Positions 44,476 to 56,685 are shown, numbered from the stretch's first letter. The stretch is DNA of 64,000 nt from Clytia hemisphaerica (GCA_902728285.1 CACVBU010001038.1:953180-1017179), one strand, 5' to 3'. Translations and numbers: made by a program. Notes: generated by a model from the letters alone, not told the origin.

Positions 44476-45730
44476 TCTTTTTAGACCTGAGACTTAATTC
44501 TATGATGGTAATCTTGGGTACTGTTAGAAAAAAGTCTTTTTTGTCCAGTATTTTTAGGAAAATCAATCAGACTATACGATTAGTCTCTCTATAATTTCTC
44601 CTCTAATTAGAAATCTTAAAACGTAATCCTAATTCTACGTGTTTATCCGTACGCAAGGTTTTATACCTCTTTTAATTTCCTTAATCCATACACAATAATA
44701 CATATAATGGGGTTATAGTAAATCAAGTCAGTGCCAGATTAGCCTTATATCAAAGAATGCTAGCAAAACGAGATTTAACATCGCAGTGGGTCATTTTCTA
44801 TTCAATTATATGGTAGAGATACCATGCCTTCGTATGCAGTTTTTTATGATTTGTGCATACTTGTTTAAAAGAGTTTGAGGGCAGTTAATGGTTTGATGGG
44901 ATTTGTTTGATTGAGTCAAGTGAACATTTATACCTTTAATTTATTGCTTTTAGAATGTGTGTTGGTATTTGGCATGATTTACGGTTTATTTTCAGCAGAT
45001 CGCACATGAAAACACAGCTGATTGAGTGAAAATTCTAATCTTAGAAGGATTGACCAAAAGACTGACCATAAAAGGTCTTGTAATCTTTAGAAAAATTTAA
45101 GACGTAAATTGATCTACTCGAAATTACCTTTCCAATTTAACACTTTTAATGATACATCTATTGATACTATTGTTTTTGGAAGAGTTTTTCGCTAGATATT
45201 TTTGAATTATTTCTTCTTTTTTTCCAGTTCTCAGGGTAAGCTGTGATAGGGGTGTACTATTAATCTAATCTATAAAATAGCAGATTTTTTTCCAAGATGT
45301 CGAATAGGAATTCTCTGAATTAGTTTAATAGGTCTCTTTTTGGAAAAAAAATGGAACAGCATTTTTAAGAAAATGAAAAATGATTTTTCACTTTTCCTAT
45401 TTTCACTGTTAATTTGATCAACAGTAAATAAAACTAATCCTCTTCACTTCATATCAGGTTTTTTTTTTCATCAAAAAATTCATAACTAATTTTTCACTAT
45501 ATACAGCAAAGGTGTGAAGACGACAAAATTAATAACATTTTCAATCAAGTATATTTTCTGAGAAAACTTTTGGCAAAATCAAGAGGATCTTCATCAATAG
45601 TAGTTTTATTTTGCAGTTTTTTCAAGAATCGAATCAAGTATTTGTTATTGAACTATTGTGAAAATATACTCTTCTGGAGGCTACATAAATATTCTGGTTC
45701 TCTTGGTGTTTGATTCTAAAATATATCATA

Positions 45731-45984
45731 CATGTTTTTTAAAAAAGAACATCCAAAATTTTTGAAACCATCGTATTTCTTTAATCTTTTGAGTCTAAAG
45801 GTCTAAAAAATGTTCTCTAAATTATTCTTATCTTTACCGTTTGTGAATATTTTTCTGCGATTTCCTAAGATATTGGGTGCTTTAGAGTTTGCGAAGCCTC
45901 AAAATGTTCTTAACTTGTTCTTAATAATTTGGCAATCGAAGCCTTATGTTTTTGTACCTTAGTTTTTTCTTTTAAAATGCGATG
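45731..45984. mobile_element. TA-flanked MITE family (CACGTTTT...AAGAACA), diverged copy 3
   Basis: AAGAACATCCAAAATTTTTG, AAAATGTTCTTAACTTGTTC and CAATCGAAGCCTTATG match 50963-51214 in order. The left end TA-CATGTTTTTTAAAAAAGAAC is recognisable; the right end near 45984 is decayed. Confidence 0.55.
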
Positions 45985-47260
45985 CTGGAAAAATTCGAAT
46001 GTCCGTCTGGTGTAGATTGAAAAAAACCAACACATACCCGGCGCATCTTGTCAATCTAAAGGAATCTCGAGTCTCTTAGATAAAATATAGCTTATACTTC
46101 ATCAGTACGAACTATTACCGAACTGAGCATTTGACGTCAAAGCATTGCTATCTTAATGATAAATCTGGGATTGAACGAGAAACAGGCGTTGTTTGTTTTA
46201 TCTTAACATTTTAAGGTTGTCAGATCAAAATGGCGGAGTCTTTTTAATAAATCAAGATTACAAGAAAACCTAAGTGGATTAGGGATCAAACACTTTTTTA
46301 TTCAAAGATTTGAAAGTTTTTGCTCAGTGTTCACTCTTGAATGAAATTGAGTGATGTATTTTATTGTAGGATAACTGCATATAAGCTTATCATTTTCTTT
46401 TCTGATTTGTTGCTAATATGTAAGCGATTCGCCAAATGTTTCGATTTAAGATTAATTCATGGACATGAGGGTAGAAGCAATATTAATGTTTATACTTTTC
46501 GACTAAGGAGTTTCTATATATACGTTGACACCTTTATGAATTCGTCCATAAAAGGGCCCGTTTGGACGTTCCATCGAACGGTATATTAAGGAAGTTGAAC
46601 GGTAGGTAGCACACTGGAGAAGCCAGAAACTAGAAGTCTTCTCCTAATTCTAAGATTGAAAACGTTTTTACTCAAATTATAAACAGGCTTAAAAGTTCAA
46701 CTCAGCGAGACTAAGGGTTTAAGTACTACTGTCTGGATAAAATTTTAGTACCTTACCTTCTACTAGACATAGTAAAGCAGAGCGTGTATTGGCTAAAACT
46801 TTACGATGAAAAGGTATTTTAATAAAATCTCGTCTTGTTTACATATATCAAAAGTGGATTTATTTGGATTAGAAAGCTCGTCAATTAAGATTTATACACT
46901 CATAATCGTTTCAATGCTAAAACATTTTCTAGACTTTGAGTCGTGACTATTTGTTTTCCAGAAATTTAATTCATTTTTCTACTTTTAATATGTTTGCAGT
47001 TGCACTGATTCCAAAAGCTTGCCATATAAAGTCATAAAAATATTATTTCCCTGGAGCTGCTCTTAACGAGTGGTTTTGACATATAACCTATAGACATAGT
47101 CCGAAATCGGAAAATATTACTAAATTAAAGCTTACTTTGGAAATTATTTAAAATTGAATCTTCACGTTAGTGAAAATTGGAGATATCTACTTTTTCAGGT
47201 GCATGATTTTACACCCCTGTCTCATTGATTGACTTTTTTCTTCTTTGTAGTTTAAGTTAA

Positions 47261-47816
47261 CCCTATTCATACTAGGCTTTTAGGGGCGGTTCAGAACTAG
47301 GGGGGGGCTTTTCCTGTACCACCCCTTAACTTTTGATCTAGTGGGTCTTTTTGGATGAAATTTGGCACACAAGATCCTCGTGACGTAAGGTAACTTTTGA
47401 CAAAAAATTTTTTTGATGACGTCACTCATCATGCCCAAATTGAGCAAAAACCGAAAATTTCCTTTGTTCTTATAAATAGCTATTGTATTCTAACAAAGGC
47501 TTTAGAAAAAAGTTGCCTGAGTTTAAAATGCTTATTTTATCCTAAATATTCAATAAATTACGGTTTAAACGATATATTTGACAATGAAAATAAATTTGTA
47601 CTGGAAAAGTGTCAATTTTTGTGACACCTTACTGTCAGAAATCTCATCATGCTCAAGGTGTGAAAATATTTAGATGTCAAATTTTTTTTTATTTTGAAGC
47701 TAAATAAAAGTTAGGAATTTACAGAAAATTTCACGGCAAAAGCTCTATTATTTCAGGAGCTATTAGCAATAGTTTGACCTCCGAACAGAAAGAGCCCCCC
47801 CCTAGTACGAATAGGG
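47261..47816. mobile_element. TTAA-flanked element (CCCTATTCATACTAGG ends)
   Basis: The ends CCCTATTCATACTAGG and CCTAGTACGAATAGGG lie directly inside TTAA (47257-47260, 47817-47820). Further inside are AACTAGGGGGGGGC and GAGCCCCCCCCTAG. The 75-codon open frame within has no recognised domain. Non-autonomous, piggyBac-like. Confidence 0.8.
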
Positions 47817-47919
47817 TTAAAGTGTAGTTAAAGATGTCATTCCAGAGTATTTCGACGTTATTACATTTTCTGGACCCATAGTCGTTGTGGATAGCGCAGA
47901 CGCGTTAGGTAACCCTACA

Positions 47920-48114
47920 GTTGTGGTCCCCGGTGGGGAAAATACCCTATAAAATTTCACCCCAATAGGAAATTGCTTTTGATTTCGCCCCCTTCCGAAA
48001 TTAAATATAAAATATTGCACTCGAGCTTGGATAAACCATCTCCATTGGGATTTTGATAGAAAATTCTACCCCTGCTGAGGGAAAAAATTCCACCAGTGCT
48101 GTGAGGCAGGGGTG
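47920..48114 (+). repeat. partial CACCCC-type MITE
   Basis: Blocks GGTCCCCGGTGGGGAAAATA, TTCTACCCCTGCTGAGGGAA and CACCAGTGCTGTGAGGCAGG / GGTG follow the order of 28751-29036. The left end is not identifiable. Confidence 0.5.
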
Positions 48115-48727
48115 TTTAATCTATAACTTGGAAAAAAGTAACTGACTAAGGAGTTGACTCCAACCTTGATATTTTGTCAACGAACCTCATCTAATATGTT
48201 TATTGTGGTTCACCATATGTGGCTGTGCTACTTAAACCAAGTTCTCAATTTGTTGACAAAACAATAAGAACAATGTTTATATTAAACAAATTTTTGTTCA
48301 ACTTTTTTTTCATCACATCTGTGACCTTATTTTCATTTTGCTAAAAAAATTTCTTTAAACCAATATTATCTTTTTAAGGATTTTTCTTATCTTAACTTTG
48401 TGTCCCCCCTCTTTTGGCGATTCGTTAGTAAGTTTGAGAACTCCACTTTACAAATTCACCTTGATGTTGTTAATATACTAAAATTTGAAAACATTTCAAA
48501 GACTCCATCCTCGTTTGATTTGTTAACATTATATTGTCATTTATGATTTGTCAACTGTATTTGCAAGGAATGTTTGTCTACTAAAGGTAATTCATACTAT
48601 TTGGCAAAGCAATACTTTAAAAACATATCATTCTTTTAAACTATCTTCTTTAGAATCAACAGTATTATTGCTAAGTGTTATCTGATTGACTTTTGATGTA
48701 AGGGAGTGAAAACATTGTCATCGTTCA
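48115..48727. other. no gene or repeat recognised
   Basis: AT-rich unique DNA with no recognised features. Confidence 0.35.
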
Positions 48728-49065
48728 GATTTAGTTGAAGTGTTTCGATAAGTACAAAACTTAATATATCAACTTAGAAGTCATTAGATTTAGTGATATC
48801 ATGAAAGATAGAGTAGTATTTGATTGGATCTTGCTGTAGAGGATGATTATTGATCAGATTTATATTACATTATTGAAACGTCTTATATTTGGAATGCTCT
48901 TTCAGATTTAGTTAAAGTGGTTCGATAAGTACAAAACTTAATATCAACTTAGAAGTTATTAGATCTAGTGAGTATTGTTTGATTGGATCTTAATGTAGAA
49001 GATGATTTTTGATCAGATTTCTATTATACCATATTATTGAAACATCTTATATTTGGAATGCGTGC
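48728..49065 (+). repeat. tandem duplication of a ~170-bp segment
   Basis: TTCAGATTTAGTTGAAGTG ... TCTTATATTTGGAATGC (about 48728-48897) is followed by TTCAGATTTAGTTAAAGTGG ... TCTTATATTTGGAATGC (about 48901-49060). Shared inner pieces include CGATAAGTACAAAACTTAAT and TTTGATTGGATCTT. Copy 1 has about 15 extra bases. Confidence 0.85.
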
Positions 49066-50690
49066 TTTCAATGCGTAAACATTTATCCTTCTTTGTCCGT
49101 TAGAGTGAAAGTAAACATGGGAAATATATATGTTCGAAATTTACCGTCGTCAGTTACAAACCTTGTGGTTAATGATACGATCGTCTAGGACAGAATTGAA
49201 AACCAAGGTCAAGTTTAGACGGGAATATATTTGGTCTGACCAATATGTCGCAATCTCGCCATGTGGACAGTTTTTAAAAAAGGGTTAAGTATTACTCTAA
49301 GAGAAAGAGAAACATTGAAACTTAGAAGCTAATACTTCAATGCGAGGGTCACAAGGATCTAATTTTTCAATGGAAATACGAGTCAGAGAGGAGTAAGCAA
49401 CAAGGATTTAATCCCAGTGCTGCGTTCTTTTGATAAACCTTCACAGAAGGTCTATTATAAATACACAGCTCCAACATGGCTTCAAGCTGAGGTTTTTTAC
49501 ATATGATATTCAATGATGGATTTTAGTTTTTTGTGTGTGTATTTTGTTTGTTGTATGTCTTGTTTTGTCAACTATTTGACAACAGGGTGATATTGGTAGT
49601 ATGTTTAATAAAACACATTCCTGATTGAATTTCAATGGCTGTTTTATATGAGATTTTCTGGGATGATTTAAATTGAATACTACTTGAGTTTTGGAGCATG
49701 ACTCTATGCTACACAAGCACTGGTCTCACTGGTCTTCGAATTTGTTTCAATGTTCAGAGGTATACGCTCTTTATGAATGTTAGATGGACGGTGAAATAAC
49801 GCCAAAATGTATCAATTAGATACAAATCGCTATGAGATGGTATTTTTAAAATGTTTTAGATGTTTTACTGTGATATTTCGATTTTGAGAGTTAATACACA
49901 ATGAAAGCCTCTTGAACGTTAAATATCTTGGGTGTGAAAACACCATATCTCCGTATTCAATTCCAAGCCTCTTTCCCGCGACTTAATGACCATAATAAAA
50001 TATTATATCTAAGGAAGTGGTTAAATGCGTGGTTTGATGGTATAAGCAAAAATGGGACAAGAATGTATACCTGTTGTTTGCAATTAAATGTTTGGAGTTG
50101 ATTAGCTCCGACTTGAGGAAGCGATTAGCTTAGTGTAGTAGATTAAAAAGTGATTTTTAGCCTTGGGTTGTATAGTAAATCCTTGCTGTTTGAAATTCAG
50201 TAATTGCTGGATCAATATTAAGATGTTCTTACTTTTTTGATGATTTTGAGTCTCATTACTTCTTATTAAAATGTTCTTATCAAGTGTATTTCTTGTTATT
50301 TTCGAGGTAAATGTGAAGTTTGATGACTGAGCTAATTCTGCTTTCTCATTGCCTCAGTCATTAAAATTTTGCAAAGTTTGTTTGTAATGACACACTATAA
50401 AGCCAATTAACGTTTTTTGATATGGGACATCGATATAACAAACGAGAAGGGAGCAGAGATAATTATAAACATTTTTTATTCGATATTTTTTTCTCGCTTT
50501 AATCGTAATCTGTTGTTTGAACTAACAGAACTCTGGTAGGAAAGGTTTAAAGATTGCTTGAAGATTTTTACAAATAAATTTTTATCCTGGATAGCACTTT
50601 CTATTTTGATTGTTTTGATACTTCTTGTTTTGTCGTCCGGAATTCTTTTCTCGAATTCCATTCCAAAGTCGGAAAACAGCGCGTGATCAG
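49066..50690. other. no gene or repeat recognised
   Basis: AT-rich unique DNA. The minus-strand frames at 49510-49716 and 50476-50661 have low-complexity composition and no recognisable motif. Confidence 0.35.
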
Positions 50691-50692
50691 AT

Positions 50693-50858
50693 CAAAACGT
50701 GATCGTGATTTGAAAGATTTTTGAGCCGTGATGCGTGATTTGGACCCTTTCAAAGGAATGCGTGATTATCCAAATTTTGATTTTTTGTTGATTTGCGTGA
50801 TCTTAATTGCAGACCAAATTGCGTGGTGTTGTGATCAGAGTTACCGTTGGGGGACTCA
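50693..50858 (+). repeat. fragment of the GAGGCCCCC-ended element
   Basis: AACGTGATCGTGATTTGAAA, GAGCCGTGATGCGTGATTTG and GTGATCAGAGTTACCG followed by TTGGGGGACTC match 59800-59900 in order. It represents the right half of that element. Confidence 0.6.
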
Positions 50859-50962
50859 TTTAGCCAAATAAACCAATCAGTGTTCATAGAACTGTAAGAT
50901 TGTCGAGCAGACTTTTGGGTAGCTAGCCGTAAATGTAATTACCTACAGTTCAGGAGATTGTA

Positions 50963-51214
50963 CACACGTTTTCTTTTATAAGAACATCCAAAATGTTTGA
51001 AGCCTTTGAATGTTCTCAATTTTTTCAGTTTTAAGCCTTAAAAATGTGCTTACCATGTTCTGATTTTCGCCATTTTGTGAGTATTTTTGCCCATTTTTCT
51101 AAGAAACTGGTTGTTTTAGATTCGGCAAAGCCTTAAAATGTTTTTAACTTGTTCTCAACATTTTGGCCATCGAATCCTTATATTCTTAAATAGTTTGTTC
51201 TTATAAAAAACGTG
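50963..51214. mobile_element. TA-flanked MITE family (CACGTTTT...AAGAACA), copy 4
   Basis: The ends TA-CACACGTTTTCTTTTATAAG and GTTCTTATAAAAAACGTG-TA are inverted. Interior AGCCTTAAAATGTTTTTAAC and TGGCCATCGAATCCTTATAT match 45731 and, inverted, 37013. Confidence 0.75.
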
Positions 51215-51284
51215 TAGAACTGTAACGCTGCTTGGATGAGATGGATTTTGTTTTAACATAATTGTGAGCTTATGTAAGAGGTTA

Positions 51285-51382
51285 CCCAGCTGACACACAA
51301 CGTTTTTTCGACGTTTATCTAATGTTCACAACGTCCATATAACGTTAGATGAATGTTGAAACAACGTTGTGTGCCAGCTGGG
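51285..51382. mobile_element. ~98-bp palindromic MITE (CCCAGCTG), copy 3
   Basis: The ends CCCAGCTGACACACAACG and CGTTGTGTGCCAGCTGGG are complementary, and the arms extend nearly to the centre. Confidence 0.8.
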
Positions 51383-51712
51383 TACGGTACATTGCTTATT
51401 TTTAGAATCGGTAGAACAATTGGTAGAACAGATGTTTGATTTGACTCAGATGAAATCAGATTTAATAATTCGATGTAATGATTTTAATTATTATGCTTGC
51501 GCGTTAAGATAGTATCAGCTTATTTTTCAGATAAGGATCTGCAGCTAAAAAGATATGTTTATAAGACTTTCAACTTGATTGATTGATATGGTGTTTTTTG
51601 ACTATATTATGTTTCCGGGAAAAAGGCAGACCGCACTTTACTACTGAAATAGTCACTTTCTAGATTCAGCTTTTTTCTTAAACATCCTGCTGCATTTCGT
51701 TTCATACTATAT

Positions 51713-51809
51713 CCCAGCTGGCACAAACGTCCTTTCAACGTTTATCTAGTGCCCACAACGTCCATGCAACGTTAGATAAACGTTAAAACGACGTTGTGTG
51801 TCAGTTGGG
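51713..51809. mobile_element. ~97-bp palindromic MITE (CCCAGCTG), copy 4
   Basis: The ends CCCAGCTGGCACAAACG and CGACGTTGTGTGTCAGTTGGG, with AACGTT-rich arms. It lies 331 bp from copy 3. Confidence 0.8.
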
Positions 51810-54800
51810 GTTTTAATCTGGATGTCTGCTTTTAGAAGACTGGTTAGGGTTCCCTACATCAAAATTTTATACCTATGTTTCTAACAAGAAAAAAACACCT
51901 AGGTGCACACTTTTATTAGACGCCCTGCTATCCTTAAACATCTCGACGTGAGGAAATTGTAAATATTAGAAATTACTTGAAAAAAGTTTAAGATTTTACT
52001 TTCTAAGTTCAAAACAGGATTTATAACCCCGTATGTAGAACATCCGATCACCTGAATATTCTAGTTTGAATATTTCCATATTTAACTATCCAAAGAAAGA
52101 AACAACATATAGGGGTGGACCACTGTCTTTTGCTTTGTAGGAGATTTTTGCTTTGTTTCTCCTTTCTCTCTCATGGAATGCATATTGGGATAGTAAGATG
52201 TCTGATTTTTTTAAGACCCATTGATTGAATTTAGCTATAGCAAGAAAAGAGTTACCCTATATACGGGCAAAAATTCAAAAGTTTACTCAACAACCAAATC
52301 GAAAAATTTGCGTTGAAGATAAAGATTTCTAAGCTGGCCGCCTAAGAAAACTCAGCAAAAAGGTCTCGTGGATTTTGCGCCAGCTTGATTTTGTCTTATT
52401 GCATGATGGCTGTACCGCAGCGCTATCTGAGTTTTTGCAATTTTGGCGCGTTTAATTGTTGAGCGAACTTTTGGATTGTTATGGGTAAGTAAGGTAAATG
52501 TGGGGGGCGTACGAGGGTTGCCAACACCGAAATACCGACAGATTTTTCTTAAATCACCGTAATACCGACAAAATTTTCCTGAAACACCGACACCGACGTC
52601 TTTTAGAGCAAGCTTAAGATTTTTATTCTTAGTACGAATGCTCAATATCACGAGCGTAGTAGTGCACTAGTTCAGTTTTTCTTGGAGAAAACTATCGCCG
52701 ATTCAAGGGTTTCAAATCTTTAAAGCTCAGTTTTTCAACGACTAGTGGATAAACAAATCCAGAATTTTTAGGGAACACTTTGAAGGGTTTAAATTGCTAT
52801 TTTTACTTTAGTGCTTACTTTAGTTGACTTTGAAGAAAAACATTTAAAAAGTTTTTAAAAGATCTTTGCAAAAAACGAGGGAACAAAAGAGATATCTGAA
52901 TGTATAAAGTAATGGAGGAGGAGGCGCAACCATGGTTTGCGCAAACGGAGAAAATTTTCCCATTTTTGTCCTCTTGTTTAGCTAAAAGAGATCTTTTTGA
53001 ACGTTGTTAGAAGTAAATATACCTTAGCCGAAAGCACCGTTAGAAAAGGGCGCCGCAAAAGAGCTCTTGTTCAGTAGCGACCTGGCTTAATTTTCTCGAT
53101 GGTGCAAACTATGAAATAGGCGCCCCTGGTATTATTTGTCCTTATTTGCGCCCTCCATTATTAAGTGACATAAACTGTAAGAGCAGTGAATGGTTGAAAG
53201 TAGCGCCCGGAATCTTTGAGTTAAGAAACTTGGAATTTTTATTTATACGAAGATGGTGGTAATGATAACTTGATATTTATTTCCTTGTAATTTGAAATGT
53301 AAAAATCTTCTGGACAAGGAGGCGCAACCATGGTTTGCGCCGACAGAAACTTTTCAACTTTCAACTTTCAATCTGTCTAAAAACGCCCCATATTATACCG
53401 ATTTAGCACCAAAAATAAAGACCCTCAAATAAAATACATGAGCTGTTGATACTTGAAATTGAAATTTTGTACCTAAGGCGATTTTGTAAGGCGATTTGTT
53501 CTACACAACATTTTTGTTTTCTAAAATTTTCTCAGAAAAATTACCTGATAATCTTTAAGCTTTTGCGCCGCTGGTCTTAGTTTTTTCTCCATTAATAAAG
53601 ATCAATGGCTAAAAAGAGGCAGGAATAAGGGGCACGGAAACAAGAAACGGGTTATTTGAAATTTTGGCGCCGCAGGCAAAAATCTTTGGTGTGAGAAAGG
53701 TCAAACCAGCTTAAAGCCACATTGACGCTTCTTAGCGAGGTCTGAATTGCTGTTTTAAAAAATGCTGATATTTTATACATATAGCACTTTTTTAAACCAA
53801 TCATCAAAACAAAAGAACGCGCGCATCGTCATTTCATTGTTCAATTAAACAATAGAATGTCCTCTTTCTAAAATTACATTTTAACAACCCGAAAGTTTGC
53901 AATGTTTTGACTTTTAAGAGATGAATAAGAATAGACGATATCGGCTTTACCGAATTCTCCCCAAATGATTACCCATGATGCATTGCGCAAGAAAATTCAC
54001 GGACGATAACCCAAACCCTAACAATGCATCATGGGTAATCATTCGGGGAGAATTCAGAAAGCCGATATCGTCTATTGAAATAAAGTGTCTGTGTTTCTAA
54101 TGCAGTAGCGTGAATAATGTTATGCTTTTGCAGAGTAAGCAAAGAGCCTCATGTATGTATAGAGTGGCTTTAAAAGAGCTCCTAAAAAGGAGAAAGTTAG
54201 TCAGCATAAGACCACAAAAACCACAGCGAGCATCAACAAGTTTCGATCTTTTTGGTAATCTCTCATTTGGTGATTTATTCACGGCATGACATTATAACGG
54301 AGAACCCCTCCCGATCCCAAGAAATGGGTTTTCTAATCATTCACGGGTCGAAACCCCTGAAGCTTTAGCATGTTTCTCATTACATTGTCTTTAAAACGCT
54401 TTAACCAGACAGGGTCGCAAACCGATTGAAACCAATGAAACTGAAACAAAGCCACGTGGGTAAAAGAAGGCACAAGCATATGGTTTGCGCCGACAGAAAA
54501 ATATTTCAGGAAATCTCATTTGGCTAAAAACGCTCTCTTTTTCACAAAACTAGTCATTTTACTACCCCATCCAGATAAATAGTTCGTTTGATTTAGGCTG
54601 AAACTAAACTGGTATTGAAAGCCTGCAAAGAGAGCTCTGCAAGGGGAGGACCACAGGAAGTATTTTATATTGAACGGCAAATGAGATATGATTCGAGGGC
54701 CAACCATGGTTTGGCCCGAGGAGGCAAAATTTGAAATTTAAGGTGCCAGAAATGCTGAAAAACGCATCTAAATCATAGGTTAATGGATTATTCCGTAAAA

Positions 54801-55036
54801 TGAAAGAATTTAAAGATTGTTGATTTTTGATGAGTGCTGCATTCGAGACCTCGAGAAATTATGCAAACTTGGCTTTCTTTACCTGTTACCCACTATTATG
54901 ATTTTTTTCATAAAGTGCATATTTCCCGTAAAGAAGTGGTTTAGAAACACCAACACCATTATGCACACAATTTTAAAAAGAGGATGAGACAGGGTAGCTA
55001 CCATAAATAGCTATATTATAGCTACAATTCTACACT
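51810..55036. other. repeat-derived region without recognised genes
   Basis: Contains 'CACCGAAATACCGACA'-like runs at 52530-52605; four short palindromes around AACCATGGTT (52924, 53321, 54471, 54697) in GGCGC or GGGCC contexts; and the hairpin MITE at 53932. The palindromes look like ends or centres of decayed elements. No CDS is supported. Confidence 0.4.
53932..54076. mobile_element. 145-bp near-perfect hairpin element
   Basis: The left arm AATAGACGATATCGGCTTTA ... GATTACCCATGATGCATTG and right arm CAATGCATCATGGGTAATC ... AAAGCCGATATCGTCTATT pair over about 57 bp with only a few mismatches, around a ~30-bp loop. No protein. Probably a MITE; the hairpin would also fold in RNA. Confidence 0.8.
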
Positions 55037-55044
55037 TCATAGCT

Positions 55045-56209
55045 CCCGGGGGGGGGCACTTAGGCAAAAATAGGTACGGGGACGTGCCGCTGGTCAGGGT
55101 ACCTTTTTCAGTGTTGCAGAATTACTGACAGGGTATCTAAAATTGCAAAATTCTGATCTGACAGGGGCGCAATTTCATGATGTGTGTCTGACAGGGTCTG
55201 TTTTTGCCGTTTTTGCATGTAGAGTTCTTTTGCAAATCGTTTTGACGCGGCGGTGAGCAGGCTCCTGCGAGAGGCAAACACCTTTTTGCAAATACTTATC
55301 GCACGGCCAACACAGGCGCTTTGCTGCTGTTGTCTCGCACCACACCCCCGCCATTGTGCCCTCTTAAAGGGATCGAGGCTAATTTAGGCTAATTTCAAAG
55401 ATACCTCTATTGAACTATTTAGAATAAATGTTCAGCTGAATAGTGGTACTAACAACATTGTTTCCGGAAATTTTTTTTGAAAATTGTATTCTTTTCGAGT
55501 TCGAAATCGAAGACTTCTGAGTCTTGCAGGGATCGTGCATCTCCCACACAAAGCGCCAGTAATGCTAGAGCGGGAATCGGAATCTTATGTGATCCTACGG
55601 TAATCCTGGAAACGGATATCTGAAATTTATCTACGTTCATTATTACGTTTTTTGAAACTTTAGCGTTCTATTTGTTCTTGTACATCTATAATATTGTATG
55701 ACCTTTCTAGCTTTGAAACACATTTTGTGGAAGTGCAGAGTGATGATTTTGAATAATATTAAAGATATGTTTACTTTGTAATTTCATAACTCTCGTCGTC
55801 GATTCTTTTGGTCGGTTTTCCAGGTATTGAGGTTTAATGAGCCCCCCCCCCAGCGGTTTGCGTGATGGCGTGATTAGAGGTGCCGCTGGGGGGGGGGCCT
55901 CTTTAATGTTTATGCAATGCTGTAGTTTTTTAGCCTGGAAATGTTGATATCACGTTATATTTTACGAAAAACGCGAAAAACGTGTATAAAGAGTAGGTTT
56001 TTAACATAGAATCTGACAGGGTAGGTTTTCCAGGGTAGAATCTGACAGGGTATAGGTTTTTCACAGTAGAATCTGACAGGGTAGGTTTTTCATCAATTTT
56101 TTCTTCTAACAGGGTCTATTTTTCATCAAATTTCATTTCTGACAGGATCGACTTTTGAAACTCCAGCGGCACGTCCCCGTCGGTCGTCAAGGTCAGTGCC
56201 CCCCCCGGG
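55045..56209. mobile_element. 1.17-kb hAT-like element with CCCGGGGGGGGG ends
   Basis: The left end CCCGGGGGGGGGCACTTAGG, then GTACGGGGACGTGCCGCTGG. The right end CCAGCGGCACGTCCCCGTCG ... GTGCCCCCCCCGGG. A perfect 8-bp target duplication TCATAGCT lies at 55037-55044 and 56210-56217. Inside, TCTGACAGGGTAG-like motifs recur many times near both ends in inverted orientation. The 62-codon minus-strand frame (55449-55640) has no recognised domain. Confidence 0.8.
55840..55901. mobile_element. 62-bp miniature element nested in the CCCGGG element
   Basis: AGCCCCCCCCCCAGCGGT... and ...TGCCGCTGGGGGGGGGCCT form an inverted pair. TTTAATG directly flanks both sides (55833-55839, 55902-55908). The inner GCGTGATGGCGTGATTAGAG resembles the GAGGCCCCC-ended family at 59429. 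Confidence 0.65.
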
Positions 56210-56329
56210 TCATAGCTACAATTCTACTCGTCATAGCTACAATTCTTGTATAGATAAGATATTCAATAGCTGAAATGCAGATTCAAAAACTTTATGAGAT
56301 CCTTTGAAATATGCAGATTCACCGCCAGT

Positions 56330-56490
56330 ATTTCTCGAATCACCGAAATACCGACCCAAAAAATCAATTTTACCGTCACCGGAAGGCATGTCCAACACCG
56401 AAATACCGACACTTTTTACTTAAAACACCGAAACACCGACGCAAAAAAGGGTCAATACCGACACACCGACAAACCCGTACGCCCCCCCCG
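56330..56490 (+). repeat. degenerate CACCGAAATACCGACA repeats
   Basis: Motifs CACCGAAATACCGAC, AACACCGAAATACCGACAC and ACACCGACA recur at irregular spacing, ending in GTACGCCCCCCCCGTA. A related cluster lies at 52498-52605, where GGGGGGCGTACG is at the left side, so the two clusters may be parts of one element family in opposite orientation. Open frames here are an artefact of the repeat. Confidence 0.55.
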
Positions 56491-56685
56491 TAAATCGCCA
56501 GCCTTCTTGTTAATTGCTAACCTTTTGTTCTTTTAGTGTACTGACAGAATAATAACAAATAAAAGCAAAATTTCCAATTTTGGAAAATTTAGATTTGTTA
56601 TGAAGAAAAGGAAGTCCACTTTGTAAACATTGGTGAGAGTCTGGGTGAATAAAAAAAGAATATATTTGGGATATTGTTATTCAAA

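Larger units (their letters stand above)
41023..47256. other. long AT-rich region with no recognised gene
   Basis: Apart from the small repeats listed separately (42577, 44345, 45731), nothing interpretable is seen. 41040-41340 is more GC-balanced and contains GCGGCCGC at about 41088. Short open frames there overlap on both strands and have no recognised motif, so no CDS is called. Confidence 0.35.

Noticed and set aside
56294..56536. Open frames reading NTD/HRNT repeats
   Set aside because: They translate the CACCGAAATACCGACA repeat; no gene evidence.
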